Source: Ulota crispa (lineage: Eukaryota > Streptophyta > Bryopsida > Orthotrichales > Orthotrichaceae). From it: 64,000 nt of DNA. Positions 33,731-45,202 of this stretch are shown in pieces. The notes under the pieces are model-generated. The model worked only from the letters and a program-made list of their open reading frames with translations, ran no database searches and was not told the origin of the DNA. The stretch covers positions 37,658,002-37,722,001 of the forward strand of contig OY987242.1 in NCBI GenBank assembly GCA_963920765.1, in the 5' to 3' direction. Both the position numbers and the translations under genes were made by a program. Each line of letters opens with the position of its first letter. Positions within the stretch are counted from its first letter, which is position 1.

Positions 33731-35964
33731 ATGCAATTTTGGTGTTGAAATTGGATGTATGTGGAAACTGCATAAGAAATGAATAAAGTTAGTTCCTAAG
33801 GAACTTTGATATAGAGATTTGGGTATGGTTAACAATCAAAAACTTCAAAAAGGTAAATGATATAACTACACATTTACCCAAACAAACATTCAAGTCTTAA
33901 AGGACAAAAATGTTTAGTGTTAGAGATTTGTTTGACATTGAGGTGAACAATACTTTTGTTCAAAAAATCAATATAAAACACAAAAAACCTTAGAAATTTT
34001 TGGATATTATAGGATTTATATGTACTCTAGAATTTACTTTTTTGCAAATTTTTATACTAGCATATGACAAGAAAAAAAAATATCACAATCTTTGACACTA
34101 TTGGTTGGGTACACGTTGCAAAGTTGTCCACATTGTAGCTCTATGGTACATTTCACATTTGAGCTCTAAAATACAGAAGTAAAAAAAAAAGGAAGTTAAA
34201 AATTAGAAACTTTGTAAGAAAAAAAATATGTTTTTTCTTCATATTTGAAATTAAAATTAAAGAACTAATCAGTTTGAAATTCAAAATTTTGTAAATTTAA
34301 ACATGTGCAAGTGTTCTTTCTTAGGATTTTTTAGTTGTATCGAGATTGTGGCCATGGGCCATACATTTTCAAAAGATGCGTTGCAAAATCAAAATTAAAT
34401 AATTATCATAATCAGAAAAACCACAATTTTTCAAGAAACATTATAAGATTGGCTTAATTGGTGGAATATTTAAAGGTAAAGATCAATATTGAAGTGTTAA
34501 GGCATATAGAAATTGGGGGTGGAGGATGTATTCAAATCTTCCATCTTGAACTCTTTTAGTCACTTATTTTAGTTGTTTGAGAGCAAAAAGCATGATTCAT
34601 ATGTAAATGTCAAAATATATTAGAGCAATTTTAATTTTGATTGCAGCTTTGATAATTACAAAAGTTTAGTAATTTAATAGCTATTTAGCTCCTTCTGGTT
34701 TTTGTATAGCAAAATTGAGTATTGAATTATTTTTGAGTTTGCAAAAAGTCAAACCTTTATGTTCAATAATTTCAATGCAATCTTGAGAATACAATGTAAT
34801 TTTTAGTTGTAAAAATTCTAATGAATACAAATGTTTTTTGAAAATATGATTTTTTTATGATATCAAACAAAATCAATATTGAAAATCCTAATTCTTTTTG
34901 CTAAAGATACAAGTAGAATGAAGCTTACAAAGGTAAACACATTGTACAAAAATGTTTTGTGGCCTACTCTTTATCATTATTGTTTGACAAGTTTGGTATC
35001 CTATTAGCCAGTCAAGTTTTATTAAATTCCTTTTATAGGGAGTTTTAATCGCAAACAAGAGAAATTCAATTTTTTAAATTTTATAAACAACCTCTTATTA
35101 TATCTTGTAGAGGTTTTTCCTCTAATATTTTGAAATTTAAAAATACTACCTATTGAATTGCAAAGGATAAAATTTTACAATAATTCATCAATTGTTGTTA
35201 CTATGATCACTTGCAACTTAGTTAATAAATAAAACTAAAATAGTCAAACATTAGCCAAGGTTACAAGTATATATTAATTGAAGGGTAATCAATGATACAA
35301 ATCTTCTAAGAAACACTACTTTTGTGTGCATCATTTTTACACAAGTTTTCATTGCAAGGTTTTTTCCTGTTCCTCTATTCTCGCCTCTATTATGGTTGTA
35401 GCTTATACACTTCCTATTTCTAGTACTAAAGTTATGTATACTATGCAAGCTATTTCAATTAGTGCAAGACTTTGAATAGTACAAGATTGCTTCCCACTAA
35501 TTTGAGTAAATTTTGCCTAATTAGTATGAAAATACAACATGCCCTATATATGTCCTTATTCTCCAAGTAGGAATTTGGCCAAAACTTGTCATTGTTCCTA
35601 AAACTTGATTGAAGAACCTTTGTAATGTAACATCCTTCACACACTCACTAATTGAACTACATGCTTGAAAAATATTCTTTAAATTTTTGGTCACTTTAGG
35701 CACAATGTTTGAGATAGTATTTAAGTACTATGATCTAGGTTGATGTATAATGCATTACCTAAATCACCCTAAAATACATTATCAGTGCGTCTTGCAAATT
35801 CACCTTTTTTGAAAATAGTGCAAGTTAGTGCAAGGTGCAAAAATTCAAATAATTTGTGTAACATACGTAGAAAATATAGTACAAAAGTTCACCTCAAGGC
35901 TTCTTCCAAAAGAAATAGATGCTCTCCCACATAATTAAAGTAGATTGTTTTCAATCGACACTAA
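33731..35964. other. AT-rich intergenic DNA, no gene or recognised repeat
   Basis: Frequent A/T runs and stops in all frames throughout. Nothing coding was recognised. Confidence 0.6.
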
Positions 35965-36289
35965 GGGAATTGATATATGTACCACACCTTTTCGACTATT
36001 TTGCCACACTTACTATATTGTACATGGCCAATCTTTACAATATTATAGTTGTAAGTGTGGACCACAAGCAAAAAATCCCTAATTTGAATGTAGTACTTGA
36101 TATAAAATTTGCAATTTCAACTCTAAATTTTGCTTATAGTTTTGCAACTTCTATACTAGACTATATTTTTAAGGTTAGTGATGTTTTACCCACACCTACT
36201 ATAATATCGTAAATATCGTAAATATGGACCATGTAGTAGGTGTGGTAAAATAGTTGAAAAGAAGTGGTGCGGTACATATATCAATTCTC
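35965..36289. mobile_element. Foldback MITE, GTGTACCACAC family, copy 2
   Basis: GGAATTGATATATGTACCAC near 35966 is the inverted partner of GTGCGGTACATATATCAATT ending near 36286. Inner blocks TTTTCGACTATTTTGCCACA and its near-complement at 36238-36260 extend the arms. The centre is unique AT-rich DNA. Confidence 0.75.
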
Positions 36290-36319
36290 CAATTGCAAAA
36301 TTAGTTTAAAACTAAATAG

Positions 36320-38544
36320 ATTAGGTTAAGGGTGACGATGACAATCGGGTAGTTCGGTACCAATATCGACGAGTCACAACGGTGCTGACAGATTCGCGGA
36401 CAAAATCAAATGAAAATGGTAAAGGAGTCGGTAAGCTTTTAGACACCCGCAAGCTGCCATGGCCAGCCATGGCCACGCCGGAAGCCGCTTCGAAGCTCGG
36501 CCTCGGCGTCGCTCCCGCCGCGGACATCACGTCGAGGGACGCCGCCAAGACGAGTGCCCGACGACTCCGTACGCGGCATCGTCCAATTTTATCCTTCCAC
36601 TCTCTGCACTCTTTTACGTCAATGGCAATTCTAGGCACAATCCGCCGTTTCTTGTTGCGCGTTTCGTCAGATCTGGAGTTTAGGGTGCACTCGGGGAGCC
36701 TCTCTACCTGGTTAAGGTATCAATAACGTTTTAGAGTTTTGTAATCTGTAGTGTTATCTTGGATCTCGATGGTGGAGCTCGCGGAGGCCAAAGGTGGAAT
36801 GACCTGGAAAAATTGGACAAGTGGATCTCAGGTATGGCATGTTGTCTTTTTTCTGGTTTAGTAAATAGCTGCGGGAGAGCTTGTCTGTATTTCGGAGGTT
36901 TGCTGGATTGTCGGTAGAACAAGGTAATCACGATTTCGGAACTTATTTAGTCTGAGGTCTGTGGTTGAAAGTTGATTTGCGATACCTAAATGAATATCGC
37001 CGTTAATGATTCGTAGACTGGACTCTTGGCTTGTGTCGGAGAGTGTGACTAGTTTCTTGATGCGTAGGAGAGTGACATTGTGTTAAGTTGTGCACATTTC
37101 GTCTCTAGAGTTGTAGCAGAGCTACGGTGGAGGTTTTTGTTTTGAGGTTTTGATGGATGGATTGTCGGTAGCTTAGGGTATTCACGATTTCGGAAAATGT
37201 GGAGTGTGGTCTTGGTGAAGGTTGATTATTAGCGACACCTTAGGCGAGGTTTTCTACTAGAAGAAGAGCATGTTATGAGTGGATTTGTTGTATTTTGTTT
37301 TCTGGTCTCTAGTTGAGTAGCAATTTGAATTACTGGAATCTTTGTATCTGTACTTACTGCTTAGGGACGAGTCTTGAAAAACACAATCGAAAAAGATGCA
37401 GTCGAATGAATTTCATTCTCAGAGTGCCAACTGTTGCGTTCTGCATATCAGGTCGTTGTTTGTATGTGCATTTCGCTGCATTGATGGAACCCGTGTTTAG
37501 GCTTGAAGGTTACTTGGAAATGGAATAGAGTTAATCTGTTGAGCTTCAAAGATTTGCTTTTTCGTTTGTGAAATAGGGCAAAGTCGCAAATACGAGGACA
37601 GCTTCTTGTGACACCGCTGAGCATCCGCTACCGAGCAGTGCTCACGGCAAAGTACACTCCTTGTGCAGTGCACTGTGTCGTGTTCCCGTTGTATTGAGAT
37701 TTTGCCGGAATTATCTAATTGGCGATCAAAAGGGAAAAATTATATTAGTATCGTGCAGATTTCGTCTCCTGCAGCCTTATGATAAATTATTTGTGTTGTC
37801 AAGGGAATTATTCTTTGGCTATTGTCATGGATTTAGCCAAATTTTATTACTCTCTTGTTGAGGAACTTAGTATAGGTTTCGAAGATTGGTATTCCTGTGA
37901 AAGTGATCGCGATTGAGACGATGTAGTCAGTCGAAGAAAATGAGAGAATCTCTTAGGAGTCACGGTAGTGTTTTAATCCATATTGAGTACTAGATGTGCC
38001 ATTAGTGTTCTTACAGAGTTATTCTGCATATCGCTAACAAAAATGATTGATTTTTTATGTCTCATCCTGTAGAACGCAGTCTTTATCTTGCTTAAAACTT
38101 GCCTACTTGTTGGCTAAGTGGTTTTTCACTCTCCGTACTGGTAGTTAGAGAGAGAGAAACTCAATTAGGAGTTGACGGTGTGCTTCACTTCCATTTCAGC
38201 TTCTTGTTGTTGGTACATGCGTCTCGATCAAAAGAATTTACCAAAAGTTGCTTCGTCACTGCATCTAACTTGGAAATATTTGCGTTGGTTGCAGATTAAT
38301 CCATTTGCAAGCTGCTCGACATCATTGTAGCTACGGCAAAGCTCATAGGCCACTTAGTGGACCACAGCATATATCCCGCCGTGGTTAATGCTCATAGATA
38401 CCAACTCGCCTTCCGGAAACTTCAGGAAAATACAAATAAGTCCAGTCTCATTGGAAGAGTGAGTTGATTGATATGTATTGACGATCACTCTGCCTTCGCT
38501 ACCTTTATCAAAGGACCTGGTGAATCAGTTAAGAGTGGTGGTGG
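36320..38544 (+). promoter_or_regulatory. Probable promoter and leader of the GIL1/IRKI-like gene
   Basis: GC rises sharply at about 36380-36720 (gene-island composition) and stays moderate up to the long open frame at 38545. An in-frame TAA at 38530 closes that frame upstream. Candidate leader splice sites exist, but none can be fixed from sequence alone. No separate gene was recognised here. Confidence 0.4.
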
Positions 38545-41500
38545 ATGGTCCAGGTGTGTGATTATTGTGCGAGTACCTTCAGTGAGTTTGCAAGGTTCCC
38601 AGGGAGTTTGCGGCACTTGGTGTATTCTGACGCGGATGACTGGTGCTGTATACTGGAAACCATGTCTGAATCAAATCTATATCCGAATGGAATTTTACAT
38701 GAGCGAGAGGATGTCGATCTCATGGCAACGTCCGAGCACTTCCAGAGACAGTTGCGGAGCGAGTGCAGTGGCGTGCAAAAACTGATTGGGGTGACTCAGG
38801 ACCAACTAAAAAAAGAGAATGACAGTTTCAGGAGTGAAATTGAGGAGCTTCAGAAGCAGTTGGAGGGCGAACGCACTCGCTCTGAAGTAGTGATAGGGAA
38901 TTGTGATAAAGAACTTGGAATTCTTTTTGAATTTTATGGGGACATCGAGGGGAGGCGGAAGCAGTTGGTGGATGAAAGTAATCGGTGTGGATCAGAAGTT
39001 GCGGAGCGTGAGAGAAAATTTCAGAAGGAAAAACACAATCTTGATGCTCAGATTGAGAGGCGTCGGGAAGAAGCTCGTCTAACGAATGCCAACAGATATG
39101 CTGAAATCGAGGAGACTCAGAAGGAGTTGCAGGACGTACACAGTCGCTACGACACAGATCTTGTGCAGCGTGAGGGACGATTATGTGAGGAAAAACAGAG
39201 TCTTAATGGCGAGATCGAGGAGCTTCGGAAAGTACTCCGGCCGAAGGACGTCAATCTGGATAATGGAATTGAGGAGCGTCAGGAACAGCTGCTGCGTAAA
39301 CGCAATTGGCATAAATCAGAAGTTACGGTGCGTGAGAAGCAATTTTTGCTAGAAAAACATAGTCTCGATAAGGAGATTGAGGCGCATCGGGAACAAGTTT
39401 CGGATGAAAACGCCAAAATCTCTGCGGAGATCGAGAAGCTTTCGGAGAGGTTACGAGTTGAACGTAGTCGTTTCGAAGAAGACGAAGACAACATCAATGG
39501 TAAGATCGAGGAGCTTCAGAAGCATTCTTTGGAAGAGGACACTGGTGTTAGTGGTGGGGTTGAGGAGCTTGAGAAACCACCCCAAGACGAGAACGCCAAC
39601 GTCAGTGGCGAGATTGAGGAGCCTGGGAAACCATCCTTAGAAGAGAACATCAACGCCGCTGGCAGGGTCGAGGAGCCTGAGAAACTATCCGAGGACGAGT
39701 ACGTCAATGTCAGTGACGAGATCGAGGAGCCTGAGAAAGCACCCTCGGAAAAGGACGTCAACGCCACTAGTAGGATCGAGGAGCCTGTGAAACCATCTCA
39801 AGACGAGAACGCCAATGTCAGTGACGATATCGAGGAGCCTGAGAAACCACCCTCGGAAAAGGACGCCATTATCGGTGGCGGGATTGACGAGTCTGAGAAA
39901 CCATTCTTGAAAGAGGACATCAATGTCAGTGGCGGTATTGAAGAGCCTGAAAAACCACCCCCGGAAAAGGAGGCCAGTGTTAGTAGTGGTATCGTAGAGC
40001 TTCAGAAACAATCCTTAGAATCGAACACTATTCTCAATAGTTCAATAGAGGAGCGTCGGAGACAGTTGCAGGTTGAAATCAATTTCCATCGATCAGAACT
40101 TGCTGAGCGAAAGGGATATTTTCTGAAAGAAGAAACCGATATCAATCGTAAAATTGAGGAGCTTGAGATTCAACGTGTACAAGTAAACTCTAAAATCAGT
40201 GGTGAGATCAAGACGCTTCAGACACTGTTGCAGGATAAAGACAGGAACTCCCAGAACAAAATTGCGGAGCTCAAAGCAAAATTTTCGGAGGAAGAGGCTT
40301 ACATTGAGGGTGAGATTACGAAGCTTCAAAAACAGGAGCAAGAGAACACCGATGTCATTCGTACGATCGAGGGGCTTCAGCAAAAGTCGGAGGATAGAGA
40401 CGGTAGCTTTCAAGCAGAATCTGAGAATGGTAAGCAACAACTCCAAGAAAAAGTGGACGAGCTCAACCGTGCGATTGAGTCGTTTCAGAATATACTCCAG
40501 CTTGAGAACGGAGACATGAATTCCACGATTGAGAATCTTCAGGCAAAGTTGCAGGCTGCACAGGGTCTCTGTCAAACAGATATTGTGGCTCGAAAGAATC
40601 GATTCCTGGAAGTGGAGGCTCGTCTAGGTCTTGAGATGAAGGAGCTTCGGGAACAAGTGCAGGTTAAACGTAGTCGCTATGAAACAGAAGTAACGGATCA
40701 TGTGACACAATTCCTGGCAGAAATAGCCAGTCTCCGTGGTAAGGTCGAGGCGCTTCGGAAACAGCTTCCAAAACAAGTGCAAACTAAACTCCGTTCCTGT
40801 GAAGCGCGGATTGCGGAGCTTGAGGAAGAAAAAGCCTATTTTTGTAGTAGAGTAGGGGAGCTTAAGAAAGAACTGCAAAGCGAACGCACGTACCGTGAAT
40901 TAGCGATTGCGGAGAGCGAGAGATGTCAGCAAAAGATCACCAAGCTCAGTGGTACAATTGCGGAGTTAGAGAAGCAGTTGCTGGTTGGACGTCATTCTCA
41001 GATAGCAGAGATTGCAGAGCAGGAGAAACAATTCCAGGTGGAGAGAGATAGCTATAATACACGGATTTCCAGTCTTAATGTACACCATCGTCAGAGACTG
41101 GAAGGTCAGCGCCTCCGTCATGAAGCGCAGCAAGCGGAGCTTGAGCAGAGAATTGCAAGCCAAACGCATGATCATCAAGTCGAGATCCAAAGTCTCAGCC
41201 AGCAATTAGAACTTGCCGAGCATCGGAGCTCGCGCGATTCTTCTGGCGGTGAATCGTTCCCAGACGATGAGGCCAGTCCACACCATCTGAACCGAGCTGC
41301 GGAACGAGTGAACACGGCATCCGCCAGCTTCACGAAGCTCTTGATGCCGGCCTTGAAGAAGGGTGATGTGGACTGCATCAAGGTAGCCAAGCAACTCGCG
41401 AGACCCGTGCATTTTGAAAGGGACGGTCATACCAAGTTCTTCTACCAAGCGCTGGTCTGCAAGATCCTCTTCACCGGCTTTGAGAGCGAATGTTTCGACA

Positions 41501-42045
41501 TCGAGGAGAACGCACCGGAATCTCCCGACTCTGAGCAGCCCAGGATGGACAATTTCAGGCGATACAACCAACTAATTCTCGTGGAGAATCCCGAGGATCT
41601 TGTTTACGAAGATGTACCTGACAACGACTTCCGCAGGTTCTGCAACAAGAAGCAAAAGGATCTGGTTACCGCCCTTGCTGTAGCCGGCGCCCCAGCTGTT
41701 GCCGATATGGGCTTGTTGCTTTTCGGCGAAGTGTTTGGGCCCAACGGTATCCGCCGGCAAAATTCGACGCCATCGCAGGTCAAAGTAGCCGTGAGCTTTG
41801 TGAAATTTGCTCTGCCTGTATTTCTTGTTCACAAGCTGGCTTTTGCTTTGCATCCCACTGCCAGGATCTTTCGACCGCGATTCCCTGGGAAGTTCATGTC
41901 GGAGTACATGGAGCCGGTTGTTTCGTTGGCGGATAGTGATAACGACGACGATGCTCCTGATTCGGTGAGTGTGGGCTTCACTGTAGTCCCCGGGTTTATG
42001 GTGAAGAAAATTGTCGTCCATAGTAAGGTTTATACTGTGAAGTGA
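38545..42045 (+). CDS. GIL1/IRKI-family protein with giant 18-residue-repeat coiled coil
   Basis: A single open frame of 1166 residues. Residues about 60-900 are almost entirely helical coiled coil (Glu/Lys/Gln/Arg-rich) with recurring I-E-E-L/R-x-x-x-L starts spaced 18 or 36 residues apart. Residues 316-495 are ten direct 18-residue units of the type NVSGEIEEPEKPPSEKDA. Residues about 920-1166 match the C-terminal domain of GIL1/IRK-interacting proteins: SFTKLLMPALKK, FFYQALVCKILFTGFE, FRRFCNKKQKDLV, FALPVFLVHKLAFAL, FMSEYMEPVV, SVGFTVVPGFMV and a terminal SKVYTVK. GIL1 acts in gravitropism in light in Arabidopsis and IRKI binds a receptor kinase (family knowledge). Typical members are roughly half this length, so the N-terminal expansion is unusual. 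The start could instead be Met40 (38662), since the first 39 residues look atypical. No intron is seen in the coding part. Confidence 0.82.
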   Translation: MVQVCDYCASTFSEFARFPGSLRHLVYSDADDWCCILETMSESNLYPNGILHEREDVDLMATSEHFQRQLRSECSGVQKLIGVTQDQLKKENDSFRSEIEELQKQLEGERTRSEVVIGNCDKELGILFEFYGDIEGRRKQLVDESNRCGSEVAERERKFQKEKHNLDAQIERRREEARLTNANRYAEIEETQKELQDVHSRYDTDLVQREGRLCEEKQSLNGEIEELRKVLRPKDVNLDNGIEERQEQLLRKRNWHKSEVTVREKQFLLEKHSLDKEIEAHREQVSDENAKISAEIEKLSERLRVERSRFEEDEDNINGKIEELQKHSLEEDTGVSGGVEELEKPPQDENANVSGEIEEPGKPSLEENINAAGRVEEPEKLSEDEYVNVSDEIEEPEKAPSEKDVNATSRIEEPVKPSQDENANVSDDIEEPEKPPSEKDAIIGGGIDESEKPFLKEDINVSGGIEEPEKPPPEKEASVSSGIVELQKQSLESNTILNSSIEERRRQLQVEINFHRSELAERKGYFLKEETDINRKIEELEIQRVQVNSKISGEIKTLQTLLQDKDRNSQNKIAELKAKFSEEEAYIEGEITKLQKQEQENTDVIRTIEGLQQKSEDRDGSFQAESENGKQQLQEKVDELNRAIESFQNILQLENGDMNSTIENLQAKLQAAQGLCQTDIVARKNRFLEVEARLGLEMKELREQVQVKRSRYETEVTDHVTQFLAEIASLRGKVEALRKQLPKQVQTKLRSCEARIAELEEEKAYFCSRVGELKKELQSERTYRELAIAESERCQQKITKLSGTIAELEKQLLVGRHSQIAEIAEQEKQFQVERDSYNTRISSLNVHHRQRLEGQRLRHEAQQAELEQRIASQTHDHQVEIQSLSQQLELAEHRSSRDSSGGESFPDDEASPHHLNRAAERVNTASASFTKLLMPALKKGDVDCIKVAKQLARPVHFERDGHTKFFYQALVCKILFTGFESECFDIEENAPESPDSEQPRMDNFRRYNQLILVENPEDLVYEDVPDNDFRRFCNKKQKDLVTALAVAGAPAVADMGLLLFGEVFGPNGIRRQNSTPSQVKVAVSFVKFALPVFLVHKLAFALHPTARIFRPRFPGKFMSEYMEPVVSLADSDNDDDAPDSVSVGFTVVPGFMVKKIVVHSKVYTVK
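39490..40029 (+). repeat. 54-bp coding minisatellite, ten units
   Basis: Ten head-to-tail 54-bp units encode 18-residue repeats (consensus NVSGxIEEPEKPPSEKDA). The four central units carry EEPEK or EEPVK with extra prolines, which should break the helix. Copy-number change would add or remove whole 18-residue blocks without a frameshift. Confidence 0.85.
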
Positions 42046-43311
42046 CAGTATCTTTCCTCGTGTTTTGACATTTTGATGAGATTGGGCAATAAATGATTTG
42101 CAACAACCCTCTTCAAGGATCTGTGAGAATCTGTTTCGAGGCTTCACATGGGTGTTGGGTCACGCTTTTAGCTATCCTGTAAGGGTGATTCTCCTAGATC
42201 TTTTTGTGTTTCTTGTCTTTTGAGAAACCTCGATTGGTCGTCCAGCACACGAGCTATTGTTACTATTATCAAATGTCGTGTGAACGCCAATGATGTTGTG
42301 TTCAAATTTATTGCATAGAAATTAGCAGCCTGTGCGTCAAGAGCTGAAATACCGACTCTTATTCAGATCCAGTGTCACAGCAATTCCGAAGGCTGCTGTA
42401 AACCTGGCTGTTGAACCATTACTTTAAAGACTGAACCTAAGATAGTGAACTCAATATGTAGCATGTGTAATCATTGCAACATACGATGTTTAAGAAAGGA
42501 ACTGGTAAAGAAAAGACAAATTTGTATAACCATTGAGAACGGTCAAAAAGCAAGCATGAGTATGTTAGTGCATCTTTGATACAAAAAATGGTTTCAAAAA
42601 GGCTTATTTCCCCAAGACCTTAACCAGCTTGCAAGCGAAGGGGACTGGAAACCATAGATTGGAAGGTGGTCAAGAATAGCCGTACATTTGAGTATATGGA
42701 GTTCTTAAGTTTGCGTTTTACTCCTGGTGGTTCTGGAGGTCAAGCATCAAGTTTGACGTTTTCTTAGAAATATTGGAGGTTGTATATTTGCTTCTCATTT
42801 TTGGGTGTCAAAATGATACTCTCTGTTGTGCCAAAAATGTTGCCTATCTATTGGTGTCCTAGTTTTTCTCATTCAAATTCTCTGCTTGTTATTGATCGCA
42901 TTTTAAATTTTGAATCGCAAAGCAAAAAAACTCCAAAAATCATTTGTGTAAGCATATCAACTTTTATTCTTTTACGTGAAGTTCAGTAGAAACTATTGAT
43001 TACACATAATATTTTAACAAAGGCAACTCTTTATAGAAGACCCATTTTCCCATCCCACCTCCCTGTAAGTGACATAGGAAAGCCTTGAGAATTTATCTTA
43101 CTTTTCTTTGAAGGTGAAGCACTACGTTGAGATTTTGGCCATTGCACCTCTCATTTGTGCTTCTAATTTCTCAAGAGTCAAAGTTCATTGTAAGGATGAT
43201 TGAATGTGATTGGACTGAATTTTTTATTTATAAGAAGCAAAGCTACATGGGATTGTAAGCATAATTTGCCAAAATTTTGGTCTTACGAGGATATCTTTTG
43301 ATGTAGTCTAC
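42046..43311. other. 3' region of GIL1-like gene and intergenic DNA
   Basis: GC-moderate until about 42450, then AT-rich. No further gene was recognised. Confidence 0.55.
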
Positions 43312-43560
43312 ACTGAATACCAAATTTGATAAATTGGGAAAAAGGATACTTTTTGGGTTTTCTAAATTTTGCATTTTTGAGAGTATTTTGGTGGTTTATA
43401 GTGAATTTTATGATGATTTCTTCAAGATCTTACAACAATGATGTAGGATCTTGGAAAAATCATTGAGGCTCACTTTTAATTGCCAAAATACTCTCACAAA
43501 TGCAAAATTCAGAAGTCCCAAAATGTATATTTTTTCCCAATTTATTGATTGTGGTGTTAT
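43312..43560. mobile_element. ATTCATTAAWTTGGG-family MITE, interior type 2
   Basis: Ends TTTGATAAATTGGGAAAA and TTTTTTCCCAATTTATTGA. The interior GCATTTTTGAGAGTATTTTG, GATGATTTCTTCAAGATCTT and ATTCAGAAGTCCCAAAATG matches 28641-28885 closely. Confidence 0.8.
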
Positions 43561-43580
43561 TAGAATAAAACATTGTTTAA

Positions 43581-44225
43581 CCCCTAAATGTCCAAGGCCT
43601 TTCTGAACTTCTTGGCATTTTCAGGAAAGTGAACAATCAACCAACTTTTTCATAAATCTTTCAAGTTTTTTTAAACTGTAACTGTACAAATTTAAACTTG
43701 ACATGTTAAAGATTACATGGAAAAAGAAAACACAACAATATCACTTATAGTTTGAAAGATTATAATGTTTGAACATGAGGGTGTTAAAACTGCAAAAGTG
43801 ACTTCAAGTTTTCTAATCCTCATTTCACATGTCAAATCTAAAAAGTTGGTCATCAAAAAAATATGAGGTTCAAGGTCATTGCATGTTTAACCTCAACCAA
43901 TTTATGACTTTCAAAATCTACTCTTGTATTTTTTTTAAATGGATTTCTAATGCGGATTTTTCTCCAAGCTCTAGTGTATTCGAAGCTCATTTTCAAGATC
44001 TTCCAATACTAGAAAACTCAAGATTGCAGTGGACACTCTTGTACAAGATCTTGAATAGAAAAATCATAAACATTCATTTTCAAAATCAAATTTTTGATGT
44101 TGAAAATAGACTTTGAAACAAACTTGAGTTCAAAAGAAAATACCAAAAATAGTGATTCTGATAAGATTTTATTTGTCTTCAAAGTTTTGCAAACACCCAT
44201 ATTGGGTGCCTCGGGTATTTAGGGG
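43581..44225. mobile_element. piggyBac-like element, 645 bp, TTAA on both sides
   Basis: The left end CCCCTAAATGTCC follows TTAA (43577-43580); the right end GGTATTTAGGGG precedes TTAA (44226-44229). The interior is largely unlike the other members and lacks a transposase frame; the open frame at 43829-44116 is not recognisable. Confidence 0.75.
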
Positions 44226-44229
44226 TTAA

Positions 44230-45202
44230 GATTACATTGGGAAATACATTATTTGAGTTACGTGCATTTTCAAGTTACTAATTGAAATGTTTAATTCCCC
44301 TTGGTTTCTCCACAATCTGTTAATGAACTAATTAAAAACAACACATGAGCAATTACGCTTTGGAATGTAAAACTAAAGGACTAGTGCATAAAAGCAACAG
44401 AAGTATAGAAAGTAATCAACAATTAAACAAAATTGAAGAGGTCGGTTTCACTTGCGTGTATGATTGCTATTCAATTCATGAATTTTATTTGTAAACAATC
44501 CTCCAATGTTTTGGAGCGGTCAAGATAAATAAATATTTCACAATGCAAACATTAATTTCCAAAATTCAGAGACTTGCTATTTCTTTCAAGCAATGTTATG
44601 CAAGTTTATAAATTAGCAACCATTCAAGTGGTTTTACTACCTTTAATAAGATTTTATTGCTCAAAGCTCCATTTTTGGGTTTTGGGCGGCTTTAAGCTTG
44701 TGATTCCAAAGTGGCCAAGAGCTCAATCACTGAAGACTCAAGCCTAGAAGAGTTTATTTGGCCATTTCACTTTCATCCTATATTTTTTAAGTGCTAGCAC
44801 TACACCTTCCATATTACATGTCACCAAATTACATCACCATGTTATCATGTGATCCTATTTGTTTTTGAGACTCTTTACAAAATTGCAAGATTTTGAATGC
44901 CAATATGGCCTTGTCTCTTTACCTCCAATTTCTTATATTGCAATTGCCTTATACCTTTATTGGTTTTGGACTACATGGGGGACTGTTTTGCATGGAGAAA
45001 AGTTACTATGAGGAAGTTTGAGTAGGTATGTTATTTAAAAATAAAACTAATACATCAAAGACAAGCCCTACTAGCCCAATTGCTTATTATCTTTAGTTTA
45101 CAAATCTCATCCATAGTGTTCAATACTTCAACAAACTTGCCAGTTGTTGACACACTCATAGCTTATCATTGTTACTACTCTTTAGAAGATGAGACAATTG
45201 TA
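44230..45202. other. AT-rich intergenic DNA, nothing recognised
   Basis: No coding signal or repeat ends were seen. Confidence 0.6.

Noticed and set aside
41572-42147. 191-codon minus-strand open frame over the GIL1/IRKI domain
   Set aside because: Antisense shadow of the domain-bearing plus-strand frame, with no recognisable motif.
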